Positions 25,673-34,342 of a DNA stretch of 64,000 bases are shown piece after piece. The DNA is from an uncultured Burkholderiales bacterium (lineage in GTDB: Bacteria; Pseudomonadota; Gammaproteobacteria; Burkholderiales; Burkholderiaceae_C), in contig CAISMH010000019.1 in the NCBI GenBank assembly GCA_903886485.1, positions 62,001 to 126,000 of the forward strand, given 5' to 3'. Position 1 is the stretch's first letter. Every line of letters begins with the position of its first letter. Under the pieces are notes generated by a model that saw nothing but the letters and a program-made list of their open reading frames with translations, ran no database searches and had not been told where the DNA came from. The translations under genes and the position numbers were made by a program.

Positions 25673-27502
25673 ATGACCCAACACATCACGCTGAACCAAA
25701 TCAACACCCTGCCCCGCGCCGAAGCGGCAGCCCTGCTGACGGGCTTGTACGAGCACTCCGATTGGATTGCCGAACAAGCCTTAGCGTCTCGCCCTTTTGT
25801 CTCAGCAGCCGCACTCAAACATGCCATGGTGAAGGTGCTGGCAAAAGCAGGCCGTGAACCACAGCTGGCCTTGGTGCGTGCCCACCCCGAGTTGGCAGGC
25901 AAAGCGATGGTGAGCCAAAGCCTCACCGCCGAGTCCACGCATGAACAAACCCAAGCGGGCCTGACCCACTGCACGCCCGAAGAGTTGGCGCACCTCCAGC
26001 AACTCAACGCCCGCTACAACGCCAAGTTTGGCTTCCCCTTCATCTTGGCCGTGCGCGGCCCGCGTGGCGCTGGCCTCAGCAAACAGCACATCATTCAAAC
26101 CTTTGAGCGACGTCTGCACAACCATCCCGACTACGAATTGGCCGAGTGCGTGCGCAACATCCACCGCATCGTGGAGATTCGTTTGAACGACAAGCTGGGC
26201 TATCAACCCGAGTTGGGCCACGAGGTGTGGGACTGGCACGAGTGGCTGGCCCAGTTCAGTGATGCGGGGGTGGTCAACCCCAAAGCACCCCACGCAGCAC
26301 GTGAAGAACTCACCGTCACTTACCTGACCGACGCCCACCTGAAATGCGCCCACACGATCGAGCTGGGCATGAAAGCCTGTGGCTTTGACGAGGTGCGCAT
26401 CGACGCCGTGGGCAATGTGGTGGGCGTCTACAAAGCAGCAAGCCCACACGCCAAAACCCTGATGACCGGCTCGCACTACGACACCGTGCGCAACGGCGGC
26501 AAGTACGACGGCCGCTTGGGCATCTTCGTGCCCATGGCCTGCGTGCGCGAACTGGCCCGTGCGGGCCAACGCCTGCCCTTCAACCTCGAAGTGGTGGCTT
26601 TTGCCGAAGAAGAAGGCCAACGCTACAAAGCCACCTTCTTAGGCTCTGGCGCTTTGGTGGGCGACTTTAAACACGCGTGGCTGGACCAAAAGGATGCCGA
26701 TGGCATCACGATGCGCCAAGCCATGAAGCACGCGGGCTTGAACCTCGATGACATCCCCAAGCTCACCCGCAACGCGGCTGACTACTTGGGCTTTGTGGAA
26801 GTGCATATCGAGCAAGGCCCTGTGTTGAATGAGCTGGACATTCCGCTGGGCGTGGTCACCTCCATCAACGGCAGTGTGCGCTTGGTGGGCGAAGTGGTCG
26901 GCATGGCCAGCCACGCAGGCACTACACCCATGGACCGCCGCCGCGATGCCGCCACGGCGGTGGCCGAACTCGCCTTGTTTGTGGAAAAACGTGCAGCAGC
27001 ATTGAACGCTGTCTCTGCCGACACGGCGAAGTCGCCAACTTCAGCATGCGTCGGCACCGTGGGCATGTTGACCGTGCCCAATGGCTCCATCAACGTGGTG
27101 CCGGGCCGCTGCCAATTCAGCCTTGACCTGCGCGCCACCACCGACGCGCTGCGCGACCGCCTGATGCACGATGTGGTGGCTGAACTTCAAGCCATTTGCG
27201 AACGTCGCGGCTTGCACCACACCCTCGAAGAAACCATGCGGGCCAGCGCCGCACCGAGTGACGTCAAGCTGCAAGCCTTGTGGGAGCAAGCGGTGAAGTC
27301 CCTTGGCGTGCCTGTGTTTCACCTGCCCAGCGGCGCAGGCCATGACGCGATGAAGTTGCATGAGGTGATGCCACAAGCCATGTTGTTTGTGCGCGGTCAA
27401 AACGCGGGCATCAGCCACAACCCTCTGGAGTCCACCACGAGCGACGACATGCAACTGTGCATCGACGCCTTCATGCACTTGCTGCACAACTTGCACGCTT
27501 AA
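25673..27502 (+). CDS. Bifunctional OHCU decarboxylase-allantoate amidohydrolase fusion (UraD-AllC)
   Basis: This 609-residue protein fuses two urate-pathway enzymes. Residues about 1-170 are OHCU decarboxylase (UraD): LVRAHPELAGKA with the catalytic His, then SLTAESTHEQTQAGL and FGFPFILAVRG. Residues about 195-609 form an M20-type allantoate amidohydrolase/N-carbamoylase: TGSHYDTVRNGGKYDGRLG, FAEEEGQRYKATFLGS, HIEQGPVLNE, SHAGTTPMDRRRDA and the C-terminal SGAGHDAMKLHEVMP, which together supply the two-metal site. The reading frame is continuous between the domains. The two activities are not consecutive; allantoinase (the adjacent puuE) acts between them. Confidence 0.93.
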   Translation: MTQHITLNQINTLPRAEAAALLTGLYEHSDWIAEQALASRPFVSAAALKHAMVKVLAKAGREPQLALVRAHPELAGKAMVSQSLTAESTHEQTQAGLTHCTPEELAHLQQLNARYNAKFGFPFILAVRGPRGAGLSKQHIIQTFERRLHNHPDYELAECVRNIHRIVEIRLNDKLGYQPELGHEVWDWHEWLAQFSDAGVVNPKAPHAAREELTVTYLTDAHLKCAHTIELGMKACGFDEVRIDAVGNVVGVYKAASPHAKTLMTGSHYDTVRNGGKYDGRLGIFVPMACVRELARAGQRLPFNLEVVAFAEEEGQRYKATFLGSGALVGDFKHAWLDQKDADGITMRQAMKHAGLNLDDIPKLTRNAADYLGFVEVHIEQGPVLNELDIPLGVVTSINGSVRLVGEVVGMASHAGTTPMDRRRDAATAVAELALFVEKRAAALNAVSADTAKSPTSACVGTVGMLTVPNGSINVVPGRCQFSLDLRATTDALRDRLMHDVVAELQAICERRGLHHTLEETMRASAAPSDVKLQALWEQAVKSLGVPVFHLPSGAGHDAMKLHEVMPQAMLFVRGQNAGISHNPLESTTSDDMQLCIDAFMHLLHNLHA

Positions 27503-27524
27503 CAAAACCAAACTGAGACACACC

Positions 27525-28775
27525 ATGAGCCAAACCCAATACGCCCAACTCGACGCATGGATTGACGCGCACTTTGACGAGCAAGTGACGTTCTTGCAAG
27601 AACTCGTGCGCGTGCCCACCGACACGCCGCCCGGCAACAACGCCCCCCACGCCGAGCGCACCGCCGAGTTGCTGAACGCCTTTGGCTACGAGGCTGAAAA
27701 ACATGCCGTGCCGAGTGATGAAGTCAAAGCCTACGGCCTCGAGAGCATCACCAACCTCATCGTGCGCCGCAAGTTTGCCGACGGCGGCAAAACCATTGCC
27801 CTCAATGCCCACGGCGACGTGGTGCCCCCCGGAGACGGCTGGACACACAAGCCCTATGGCGGCGAAATTGACAACGGCGCCATGTATGGCCGCGCCACGG
27901 CGGTGAGCAAAAGCGACTTCTCCACCTTCACCTTTGCCACACGCGCACTCGAGTCATTGGGCTTGCCTTTGAAAGGCGGCGTCGAACTGCACTTCACCTA
28001 CGACGAAGAATTTGGCGGCGAAAAAGGCCCGGGCTGGTTGCTGTCACACGGCCTGACCAAACCCGACCTGATGATTGCCGCAGGCTTTAGCTACCAAGTC
28101 GTCACCGCGCACAACGGTTGCCTGCAAATGGAAGTCACCGTGCAGGGCGAAATGGCCCACGCGGCAATTCCCGACAGCGGCACCGATGCGCTGCAAGGCG
28201 CGGTCCACATCTTGAACGCGCTGCATGCGCTCAATGCCGGTTACTTGAACACCACCTCCAAGGTCGAAGGCATCACCCACCCCTACCTCAACGTGGGCCA
28301 AATCAGCGGAGGCACTAACACCAACGTGGTGCCGGGCAAGGTGGTGTTCAAACTCGACCGCCGCATGATTCCAGAAGAAAACCCTGTGGACGTGGAAGCC
28401 TCCATTCGCCAAACCATTGAAGACGCGGCTGCCTCGTTCAACCCACCCCGTGGTGGCAAGCAGCTCAAGGTAGACATCAAACGCATCTTGCTCGCCAAAT
28501 CCATGGTGCCGCTGGCGGGCAACCAGCCTTTGGTCGATGCCATTCAAAAACACGGTGGCGAATTGTTTGGCGAACCCATCCCCGCCGTGGGCACACCGCT
28601 CTACACCGACGTGCGCTTGTATGTGGAGCGCGGCATTCCCGGTGTGATTTATGGCGCAGGTCCACGCACCGTGTTGGAGTCACATGCCAAGCGAGCAGAT
28701 GAACGTTTGAATTTAGAAGACTTGCGTCGGGCCACCAAAGTCATTGCGCGAACCTTGGTGGATTTGCTGGCATAA
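27525..28775 (+). CDS. M20-family metallopeptidase/amidohydrolase of unknown substrate in the purine operon
   Basis: This is a 416-residue M20 enzyme of the ArgE/DapE-like branch. Metal-binding segments are LNAHGDVVPPGDGW, YDEEFGGEKGP and the lid-domain GEMAHAAIPDSGTDAL. ATG 27525 begins a normal M20 N-terminus 22 bases after the UraD-AllC stop; upstream in-frame sequence overlaps that gene. In this operon allantoate would give ureidoglycolate, and no ureidoglycolate lyase or urease is visible. This enzyme might act on ureidoglycolate or another N-carbamoyl/N-acyl product. That is a guess from context; a peptidase role is equally possible. Confidence 0.85.
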   Translation: MSQTQYAQLDAWIDAHFDEQVTFLQELVRVPTDTPPGNNAPHAERTAELLNAFGYEAEKHAVPSDEVKAYGLESITNLIVRRKFADGGKTIALNAHGDVVPPGDGWTHKPYGGEIDNGAMYGRATAVSKSDFSTFTFATRALESLGLPLKGGVELHFTYDEEFGGEKGPGWLLSHGLTKPDLMIAAGFSYQVVTAHNGCLQMEVTVQGEMAHAAIPDSGTDALQGAVHILNALHALNAGYLNTTSKVEGITHPYLNVGQISGGTNTNVVPGKVVFKLDRRMIPEENPVDVEASIRQTIEDAAASFNPPRGGKQLKVDIKRILLAKSMVPLAGNQPLVDAIQKHGGELFGEPIPAVGTPLYTDVRLYVERGIPGVIYGAGPRTVLESHAKRADERLNLEDLRRATKVIARTLVDLLA

Positions 28776-28864
28776 CTCAACCGCTGCGCCTGATGCGGGC
28801 CCAGACTCACTCCGAAGTATTTTTCAAAAATTAGGGTTTGCATGAGTCATCTTTGCATGCAGAG

Positions 28865-28874
28865 CTGTATACAG
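28865..28874. promoter_or_regulatory. GTATAC-centred operator upstream of the NCS2 permease
   Basis: CTGTATACAG is a perfect 10-bp palindrome (core 28867-28872) located 31-40 bases upstream of the permease ATG, a position suited to repression. The right flank TTTGC resembles the other purine sites. Confidence 0.6.
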
Positions 28875-28905
28875 TTTGCGACACAAAACCTTTCTAGGAG
28901 TTTTT

Positions 28906-30393
28906 ATGTCTGATGCGATTCACCCCGTCGACGAACGCTTGCCCACAGGCAAGCTGGCCGCTCTTGGCTTGCAACACGTGCTCGTCATGTACGCAGGCGC
29001 TGTGGCTGTGCCACTCATCGTTGGACGTGCCTTGAAGCTCAGTCCAGAGCAAGTGGCCATGTTGATCTCGGCTGATTTGTTTGTCTGCGGCTTGGTCACC
29101 CTCATTCAGTCTTGGGGCGCCACGCAGTGGTTCGGCATTCGCTTGCCCGTGATGATGGGCGTGACGTTTGCAGCCGTGGCACCGATGGTGGCCATGGCCG
29201 GTAGCAATCCGGGTGAAGCAGGGGCGCAGCTCATCTTTGGCGCCATCATCGGCGCGGGTGTGGTGTCGATGGCCATTGCGCCGTTGGTCAGCCGCATGTT
29301 GCGTTTCTTTCCGCCTGTGGTGACGGGCACCATCATTGCTGTGATTGGCATCAGCTTGATGCGCATTGGCATCAACTGGATTTTTGGCAACCCCTTTGGC
29401 CCCACAGCGCCGTCCATCGTCAACCCTGAGCATGCGAAGTGGTTGGCAGATGCAGCAGCAGCGGCCTCAGCCCCCGGCTCGACCTTGGCGGCAGTGCCCC
29501 AAGACTTGGCGTTGTTGGCCAAGATGCCCAACCCCAAATACGCAGACCTCACCGGTGTGGGCATTGCGGCCTTGGTGCTGGCCTCGATCTTGTTGATTTC
29601 AAAGTACGCCAAAGGCTTCATCGCCAATATCTCGGTGCTGTTGGGCATCGTCATTGGTGGCGTGGTGGCCTCGGCCATGGGCTTGATGAACTTTGACAAA
29701 GTGGGCAAAGCAGAGTGGTTCGGCGTCGTCATGCCGTTCCAATTTGGCATGCCTGTGTTTGACCCTGTGCTCATTCTCACCATGACTTTGGTGATGATCG
29801 TGGTGATGATTGAGTCCACCGGCATGTTCTTGGCCTTGGGCGAGATGACCGACCGCCATGTGGACCGCGCGGCACTCACCCGTGGTTTGCGCACCGATGG
29901 TTTGGGCACCTTGATTGGCGGCATTTTCAACACCTTCCCCTACACCAGCTTTTCGCAAAATGTGGGACTGGTGGCTGTCACCGGTGTGAAGAGCCGTTTT
30001 GTGTGTGTGGCCGGCGGCCTCATTCTCATCATCTTGGGCGTGATTCCCAAGATGGCGGCGTTGGTGGAGTCCTTGCCCACCGTGGTGCTGGGTGGCGCAG
30101 GTCTGGTGATGTTTGGCATGGTGGCCGCCACCGGCATTCGCATCTTGGGCAGTGTGGACTTCAAGAGCAATCGCTTTAACAGCTTGGTGGTGGCGATCTC
30201 GATTGGCATCGGCATGATTCCGCTGATCGCTCCGAACTTCAAACAATGGATGCCTCACAACTTGCACCCTCTGATTGAGTCGGGCATTTTGTTGGCCTCT
30301 GTCTCTGCGGTGTTGCTGAATCTGTTCTTCAACGGCGCATCAGAGGACGATTCAGCCGCTGTGGCTGCGGCACGTCAAGCCGATAGTCACTGA
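28906..30393 (+). CDS. NCS2-family purine (xanthine/uric acid) permease
   Basis: This 495-residue inner-membrane symporter belongs to the nucleobase:cation symporter-2 family. Family motifs include LQHVLVMYAGAVAVPLIVG near the N-terminus, PFFP-type segment RFFPPVVTGTII, FIESTGMF-like IESTGMFLALGEM, and the NCS2 signature SFSQNVGLVAVTGVKSR. About 12-14 membrane segments are expected. ATG 28906 has TAGGAG at 28895-28900. The island context and the GTATAC operator point to xanthine or urate rather than uracil. A strong terminator follows at 30415-30438. Confidence 0.93.
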   Translation: MSDAIHPVDERLPTGKLAALGLQHVLVMYAGAVAVPLIVGRALKLSPEQVAMLISADLFVCGLVTLIQSWGATQWFGIRLPVMMGVTFAAVAPMVAMAGSNPGEAGAQLIFGAIIGAGVVSMAIAPLVSRMLRFFPPVVTGTIIAVIGISLMRIGINWIFGNPFGPTAPSIVNPEHAKWLADAAAAASAPGSTLAAVPQDLALLAKMPNPKYADLTGVGIAALVLASILLISKYAKGFIANISVLLGIVIGGVVASAMGLMNFDKVGKAEWFGVVMPFQFGMPVFDPVLILTMTLVMIVVMIESTGMFLALGEMTDRHVDRAALTRGLRTDGLGTLIGGIFNTFPYTSFSQNVGLVAVTGVKSRFVCVAGGLILIILGVIPKMAALVESLPTVVLGGAGLVMFGMVAATGIRILGSVDFKSNRFNSLVVAISIGIGMIPLIAPNFKQWMPHNLHPLIESGILLASVSAVLLNLFFNGASEDDSAAVAAARQADSH

Positions 30394-30414
30394 AATCCAA
30401 GTGACACTTGACAC

Positions 30415-30438
30415 AGCCCGCTTCGGCGGGCTTTTTTT
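30415..30438 (+). terminator. Rho-independent terminator after the NCS2 permease gene
   Basis: A stem of AGCCCGC / GCGGGCT with a TTCG tetraloop is followed by a run of seven T residues. Confidence 0.93.
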
Positions 30439-30554
30439 CGTAAGCAGTAATACGAACAAAATTTCCGACAGCGCGCCGTTACACTTGTTGAGCAAAAAGC
30501 ATCCACTCTGTGGAGCGCACTACAACATTTACCATCATCTGGAGCAAACAAAAC

Positions 30555-31244
30555 ATGGAACTACTTCAAAGCACGGACTTCTGGCTAGGCTTGTTGCTAA
30601 TTATTTGGATCAACATCATTTTGTCGGGTGACAACGCCGTTGTGATCGCTTTAGCAGCGCGCAGCCTGCCTCCAGAGCAACAGAAGAAAGCCATTATTTT
30701 TGGCTCGGGCGCAGCCGTCGTGTTGCGAATTGGTTTGACGGTGGTCGCCGCCAAGCTCATGACGTTGGAATATCTGCAAATCATTGGCGGTTTGTTGTTG
30801 CTTTGGATTGGCGCTCAGCTGTTGGAAGCGGAAGAAGAAAGTGATGAAGAAGCCAGCGAACACAGCAACTTGTTCGCCGCGATTCGCACGATTTTGATTG
30901 CCGACTTGGTGATGAGTTTGGACAACGTGATTGCGGTCGCCGCCGCCGCCAAAGGCGACGAGGTGCTGCTCATCATTGGCTTGGCCATCAGCATCCCCTT
31001 GGTGATTTTTGGCAGCACCTTGATGATCAAACTCATGGAGCGCTTCCCCATCATCATCACCTTCGGTGCTTGCTTGATTGGGTGGGTCGGTGGCGGAACC
31101 ATCGCCAACGACATGGTGCTCAAAGCCTTTGGTGAAAACAATGCATGGTTCCACACGGCCTGCACAGTTGGCGGTGCTGTGATTGTGTTGGGCTGGGGCA
31201 AGCTCAAGTCTGCGCAACATCACAAAACGGCGGAGATCGAATAA
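30555..31244 (+). CDS. TerC-family integral membrane protein
   Basis: This is a 229-residue membrane protein of the TerC/Alx/YjbE family with about seven membrane segments. Conserved acidic membrane motifs are present: INIILSGDNAVVIALA and LIADLVMSLDNVIAVAAAA, where the Asp residues are thought to coordinate a metal, plus FGACLIGWVGGGTI. ATG 30555 opens the protein; an upstream in-frame start at 30510 is not family-like. Some TerC proteins export manganese or support metalation of secreted proteins. It is flanked by its own terminator and that of the upstream gene, so it is probably a single-gene unit. I saw no yybP-ykoY riboswitch in the 116-base leader. Confidence 0.9.
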   Translation: MELLQSTDFWLGLLLIIWINIILSGDNAVVIALAARSLPPEQQKKAIIFGSGAAVVLRIGLTVVAAKLMTLEYLQIIGGLLLLWIGAQLLEAEEESDEEASEHSNLFAAIRTILIADLVMSLDNVIAVAAAAKGDEVLLIIGLAISIPLVIFGSTLMIKLMERFPIIITFGACLIGWVGGGTIANDMVLKAFGENNAWFHTACTVGGAVIVLGWGKLKSAQHHKTAEIE

Positions 31245-31272
31245 GCCCTCGCGCTTGTTGGCTCTCCATCCC

Positions 31273-31298
31273 AAGCCAGCCTCAGTGCTGGCTTTTTT
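31273..31298 (+). terminator. Rho-independent terminator after the TerC-family gene
   Basis: Stem AGCCAGC / GCTGGCT with a six-base loop (CTCAGT) and a following T run. Confidence 0.92.
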
Positions 31299-31364
31299 CA
31301 TGCCCAAAAGAAATACCGCCTCACGCACCATGTGAGTGCCACTCACCACGCTGGTGCACTGTCA

Positions 31365-31378
31365 GTTTGTATACAAAC
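31365..31378. promoter_or_regulatory. GTATAC-centred operator upstream of the NitT/TauT-type ABC importer
   Basis: GTTTGTATACAAAC is a perfect 14-bp palindrome with the same core as the puuD and gntR sites. It lies 115 bases upstream of the binding-protein ATG at 31493, linking this importer to the putative purine regulon. Confidence 0.6.
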
Positions 31379-31492
31379 CAAACTCGCGCACAATTTATCC
31401 CAACAACCCTCTAAACAAGCCAACTGAACGGGCATCTTTATTGCAAGGTTGTGGGCATCCATTTTTATTTATTTCGTTTTTCAGAGGCATTC

Positions 31493-32527
31493 ATGATCAA
31501 ACGCAACTTCATCAAAACCACCTTGGGCTTAGCACTGGTTGCCAGTTTTGGAGGTTCTTACGCACAAACCACGCCCCTCAAGTTTCAACTCGATTGGCGT
31601 TTTGAAGGCCCTGCCGCGTTCTTCTTGGTCCCTGCTGCCAAAGGCTATTTCAAAGATGCCAAGCTCGATGTGACGGTGGACGCGGGCAACGGCTCTGGTG
31701 GTGCGGTCAACCGCGTGGCGTCTGGTGCTTACGACTTGGGTTTTGCTGATTTGGCCGCTTTGATGGAGTTCCACGCCAACAACCCCGATGCACCGAACAA
31801 GCCTGTGGCGGTGATGATGGTCTACAACAACACGCCTGCTTCGGTGATGGCGTTGAAGAAATCTGGCATCAAAACCCCTGCGGATTTGGCAGGCAAAAAA
31901 CTCGGCGCGCCTGTGTTTGACGCAGGTCGTCGCGCCTTCCCCATCTTTGCGAAAGCCAACAGCGTCTCTGCGGTGAACTGGGTCTCCATGGACCCGCCTT
32001 TGCGCGAAACCATGCTGGTGCGCGGTGATGTGGATGCCATCACTGGCTTCACGTTCACCTCCTTGCTCAACATTGAAGCGCGCGGCGTCAAAGCTGAAGA
32101 CGTGGTCGTCATGCAATACCCAGACTTCGGTGTGAAGCTGTATGGCAACGCCATCATCGCTTCGCCCAAGTTGATCAAAGAAAACCCAGCCGCGATCAAA
32201 GCCTTCCTGACGGCATTCGCCAAAGGAGCAAAAGACGTGATCGCTGACCCCGCCAAAGCCATCGAAACGGTCAAGGCACGTGACGGCATCATCAACACCG
32301 AACTCGAAACACGCCGCTTGAAGTTGGCCATCGACACAGTCATCAACAGCCCCGATGCACATGCAGAAGGATTTGGCCAAATCAAAGGCCCGCGCCTGTC
32401 TTTGATGGCATCACAAGTGTCTGACGCGTTCAACACCAAAACACGCGTGAAGGCAGAGGAAATTTGGAATGGTTCTTTCTTACCCACCGCCAAGGAACTT
32501 GACGTCTTGCCCAAAGGTAAAAAGTAA
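31493..32527 (+). CDS. NMT1/SsuA-like ABC transporter substrate-binding protein
   Basis: This is a 344-residue periplasmic binding protein of the NMT1/NitT-TauT class. Residues 1-25 form a Sec signal peptide ending SYAQ. The mature protein begins PLKFQLDWRFEGPAAFFLVP, followed by VTVDAGNGSGGAVNRVASGA and LAGKKLGAPVFDAGRR, as in pyrimidine/thiamine-precursor and aromatic-ring-binding relatives. The ATPase and permease genes follow directly. The upstream GTATAC palindrome suggests a purine-related ligand such as urate, allantoin or a hydroxylated purine; the ligand is not deducible from sequence alone. Confidence 0.9.
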   Translation: MIKRNFIKTTLGLALVASFGGSYAQTTPLKFQLDWRFEGPAAFFLVPAAKGYFKDAKLDVTVDAGNGSGGAVNRVASGAYDLGFADLAALMEFHANNPDAPNKPVAVMMVYNNTPASVMALKKSGIKTPADLAGKKLGAPVFDAGRRAFPIFAKANSVSAVNWVSMDPPLRETMLVRGDVDAITGFTFTSLLNIEARGVKAEDVVVMQYPDFGVKLYGNAIIASPKLIKENPAAIKAFLTAFAKGAKDVIADPAKAIETVKARDGIINTELETRRLKLAIDTVINSPDAHAEGFGQIKGPRLSLMASQVSDAFNTKTRVKAEEIWNGSFLPTAKELDVLPKGKK

Positions 32528-32541
32528 ACGAGCCTGCCTGA

Positions 32542-33366
32542 ATGACTGCTTCTCCTGAACACTTTGTCGACTTTCAAAACGTCTGGCTGGCCTACAACGA
32601 CGAGTTGTTGGCCCAAGACCACTTCGCAGTAGAAGACATCAACCTACAGGTCAAACAAGGTGAGTTCATCGCCATTGTGGGCCCCTCAGGTTGCGGTAAA
32701 TCCACCTTCATGAAGCTCACCACGGGTTTGAAAAAACCCAGCCGTGGTGAGATTTATGTGGATGGTCAGCCTGTCAACGGCCCGCTCAAGATCAGCGGCA
32801 TGGCGTTTCAATCGTCCTCGCTGCTGCCTTGGCGCACCACACTAGACAACGTGCTGCTGCCTTTGGAAATCGTGGAGCCTTACCGCGCCAACTTCAAAAC
32901 GAAAAAAGCGGAATACGAAGCGCGCGCGATCAAGTTGCTGCAAACCGTTGGCTTGGCTGGCTATGAGCGCAAGTTCCCGTGGGAGTTGTCGGGTGGCATG
33001 CAACAACGCGCCAGCATTTGCCGCGCCTTGATCCATGAGCCCAAGATGCTGTTGCTAGACGAGCCGTTCGGTGCGCTCGACGCCTTCACGCGCGAAGAGC
33101 TGTGGTGCACGCTGCGCGATTTGCATGCGGAGCAAAAGTTCAACGTGATCTTGGTTACACACGATTTGCGCGAGTCCGTGTTCTTAGCAGACACCGTGTA
33201 CGTGATGAGCAAGAGCCCGGGACGCTTTGTGGTCAAGCGTGACATCAACCTCCCCCGACCCCGCGACTTGGAAGTGACCTACACGCCCGAGTTCACCAAC
33301 ATCGTGCACGAGTTGCGCGGCCACATCGGCGCCATGCGTCAAGTTGGCACCCCCCTCGCGCAATAA
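32542..33366 (+). CDS. NitT/TauT-family ABC transporter ATP-binding protein
   Basis: This is a 274-residue ABC ATPase of the SsuB/TauB class. Walker A is GPSGCGKSTFMK near residues 49-60, the Q-loop is MAFQSSSLLPWRT, the signature is LSGGMQQRASICRAL, and Walker B is LLLLDEPFGALD. It sits between the binding-protein and permease genes with 14- and 4-base gaps, so the three form one importer. Confidence 0.94.
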   Translation: MTASPEHFVDFQNVWLAYNDELLAQDHFAVEDINLQVKQGEFIAIVGPSGCGKSTFMKLTTGLKKPSRGEIYVDGQPVNGPLKISGMAFQSSSLLPWRTTLDNVLLPLEIVEPYRANFKTKKAEYEARAIKLLQTVGLAGYERKFPWELSGGMQQRASICRALIHEPKMLLLDEPFGALDAFTREELWCTLRDLHAEQKFNVILVTHDLRESVFLADTVYVMSKSPGRFVVKRDINLPRPRDLEVTYTPEFTNIVHELRGHIGAMRQVGTPLAQ

Positions 33367-33370
33367 AACC

Positions 33371-34138
33371 ATGAATCAAAAACAACTCGAAACTTGGGCT
33401 CCTTGGGGCTTGCTGATTGCGACCTTGGTCATTTGGCAAGCGGCTTGCTCGCTCTTTCACGTGTCTGAATTTGTGTTCCCCTCGCCGCTGCGTATTTGGG
33501 AACAAATGGTGGAGTACCGCGATGTCATCGCAGGCCATGCTTGGCGTACCTTCTGGGTGACCATGGTGGGGTTTGGCATTGCCATCGTGGTGGGGGTTTT
33601 GTTGGGCTTTGTCATTGGCAGCTCACGCTTGGCTTATTCGGCTGTGTACCCACTCATGACCGGCTTCAACGCTTTGCCCAAGGCTGCGTTTGTGCCGATC
33701 TTGGTCGTTTGGTTTGGCATTGGCGTCGGCCCCGCCATTTTGACGGCCTTCCTCATCAGTTTCTTTCCAATCATGGTCAACATTGCCACGGGCTTGGCCA
33801 CCTTGGAGCCCGAACTCGAGGACGTGTTGCGCGTGTTGGGTGCCAAGCGTTGGGACGTGTTGGTCAAAGTCGGCCTGCCACGCTCCATGCCTTACTTTTA
33901 TGGCTCGCTCAAAGTGGCCATCACCTTGGCCTTTGTCGGCACCACCGTGTCCGAAATGACCGCGGCCAATGAAGGCATTGGCTACTTGCTGATCTCTGCG
34001 GGCTCGGCCATGCAAATGGGCTTGGCTTTTGCGGGCTTGGTGGTCGTGGGTGCCATGGCGATGATCATGTACGAGCTGTTCAGCTTGGTCGAAAAACACA
34101 CGACAGGTTGGGCGCACAGAGGCTCACAAAACCACTGA
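33371..34138 (+). CDS. NitT/TauT-family ABC transporter permease
   Basis: This is a 255-residue inner-membrane permease with about six membrane segments and the coupling EAA-type loop VLRVLGAKRWDVLVKVGLPRS. ATG 33371 was chosen four bases after the ATPase stop; the in-frame start at 33344 would overlap it by 23 bases. It completes the importer that begins at 31493. A strong terminator follows at 34155-34181. Confidence 0.93.
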   Translation: MNQKQLETWAPWGLLIATLVIWQAACSLFHVSEFVFPSPLRIWEQMVEYRDVIAGHAWRTFWVTMVGFGIAIVVGVLLGFVIGSSRLAYSAVYPLMTGFNALPKAAFVPILVVWFGIGVGPAILTAFLISFFPIMVNIATGLATLEPELEDVLRVLGAKRWDVLVKVGLPRSMPYFYGSLKVAITLAFVGTTVSEMTAANEGIGYLLISAGSAMQMGLAFAGLVVVGAMAMIMYELFSLVEKHTTGWAHRGSQNH

Positions 34139-34154
34139 GTTTTGGCAACTCCCA

Positions 34155-34181
34155 AAGCCGCTTTTTCAAGCGGCTTTTTTT
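34155..34181 (+). terminator. Rho-independent terminator after the NitT-type importer operon
   Basis: AAGCCGCTT and AAGCGGCTT form a perfect 9-bp stem with a TTTC loop, followed by a T run. It separates the purine island from the ion-channel block. Confidence 0.93.
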
Positions 34182-34229
34182 ATGCCTTTCATACTCAGAA
34201 GAAACACCAAGACCGTCGAATATCCGGCA

Positions 34230-34255
34230 CTAATTTGATAAATTCACCAAATTAG
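34230..34255. repeat. Inverted repeat in the promoter region of the first ion-channel operon
   Basis: CTAATTTG and CAAATTAG are perfect 8-bp arms separated by 10 bases. They overlap a plausible sigma70 promoter (TTGATA at 34235-34240, GAATAT at 34257-34262), about 90 bases before the first gene. A regulator binding site is possible; no regulator gene is adjacent. Confidence 0.45.
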
Positions 34256-34342
34256 CGAATATCATCGAAATCACTTTCGACCGACACTTCACTTCACTTG
34301 GCTTGATTTGTCGGATTTACCTTCTTTATTGGCGATTCCCCC

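Noticed and set aside
30440..30554. yybP-ykoY (manganese) riboswitch before the TerC-family gene
   Set aside because: TerC-type genes often have this leader, but I could not find the conserved paired elements in the 116-base leader.
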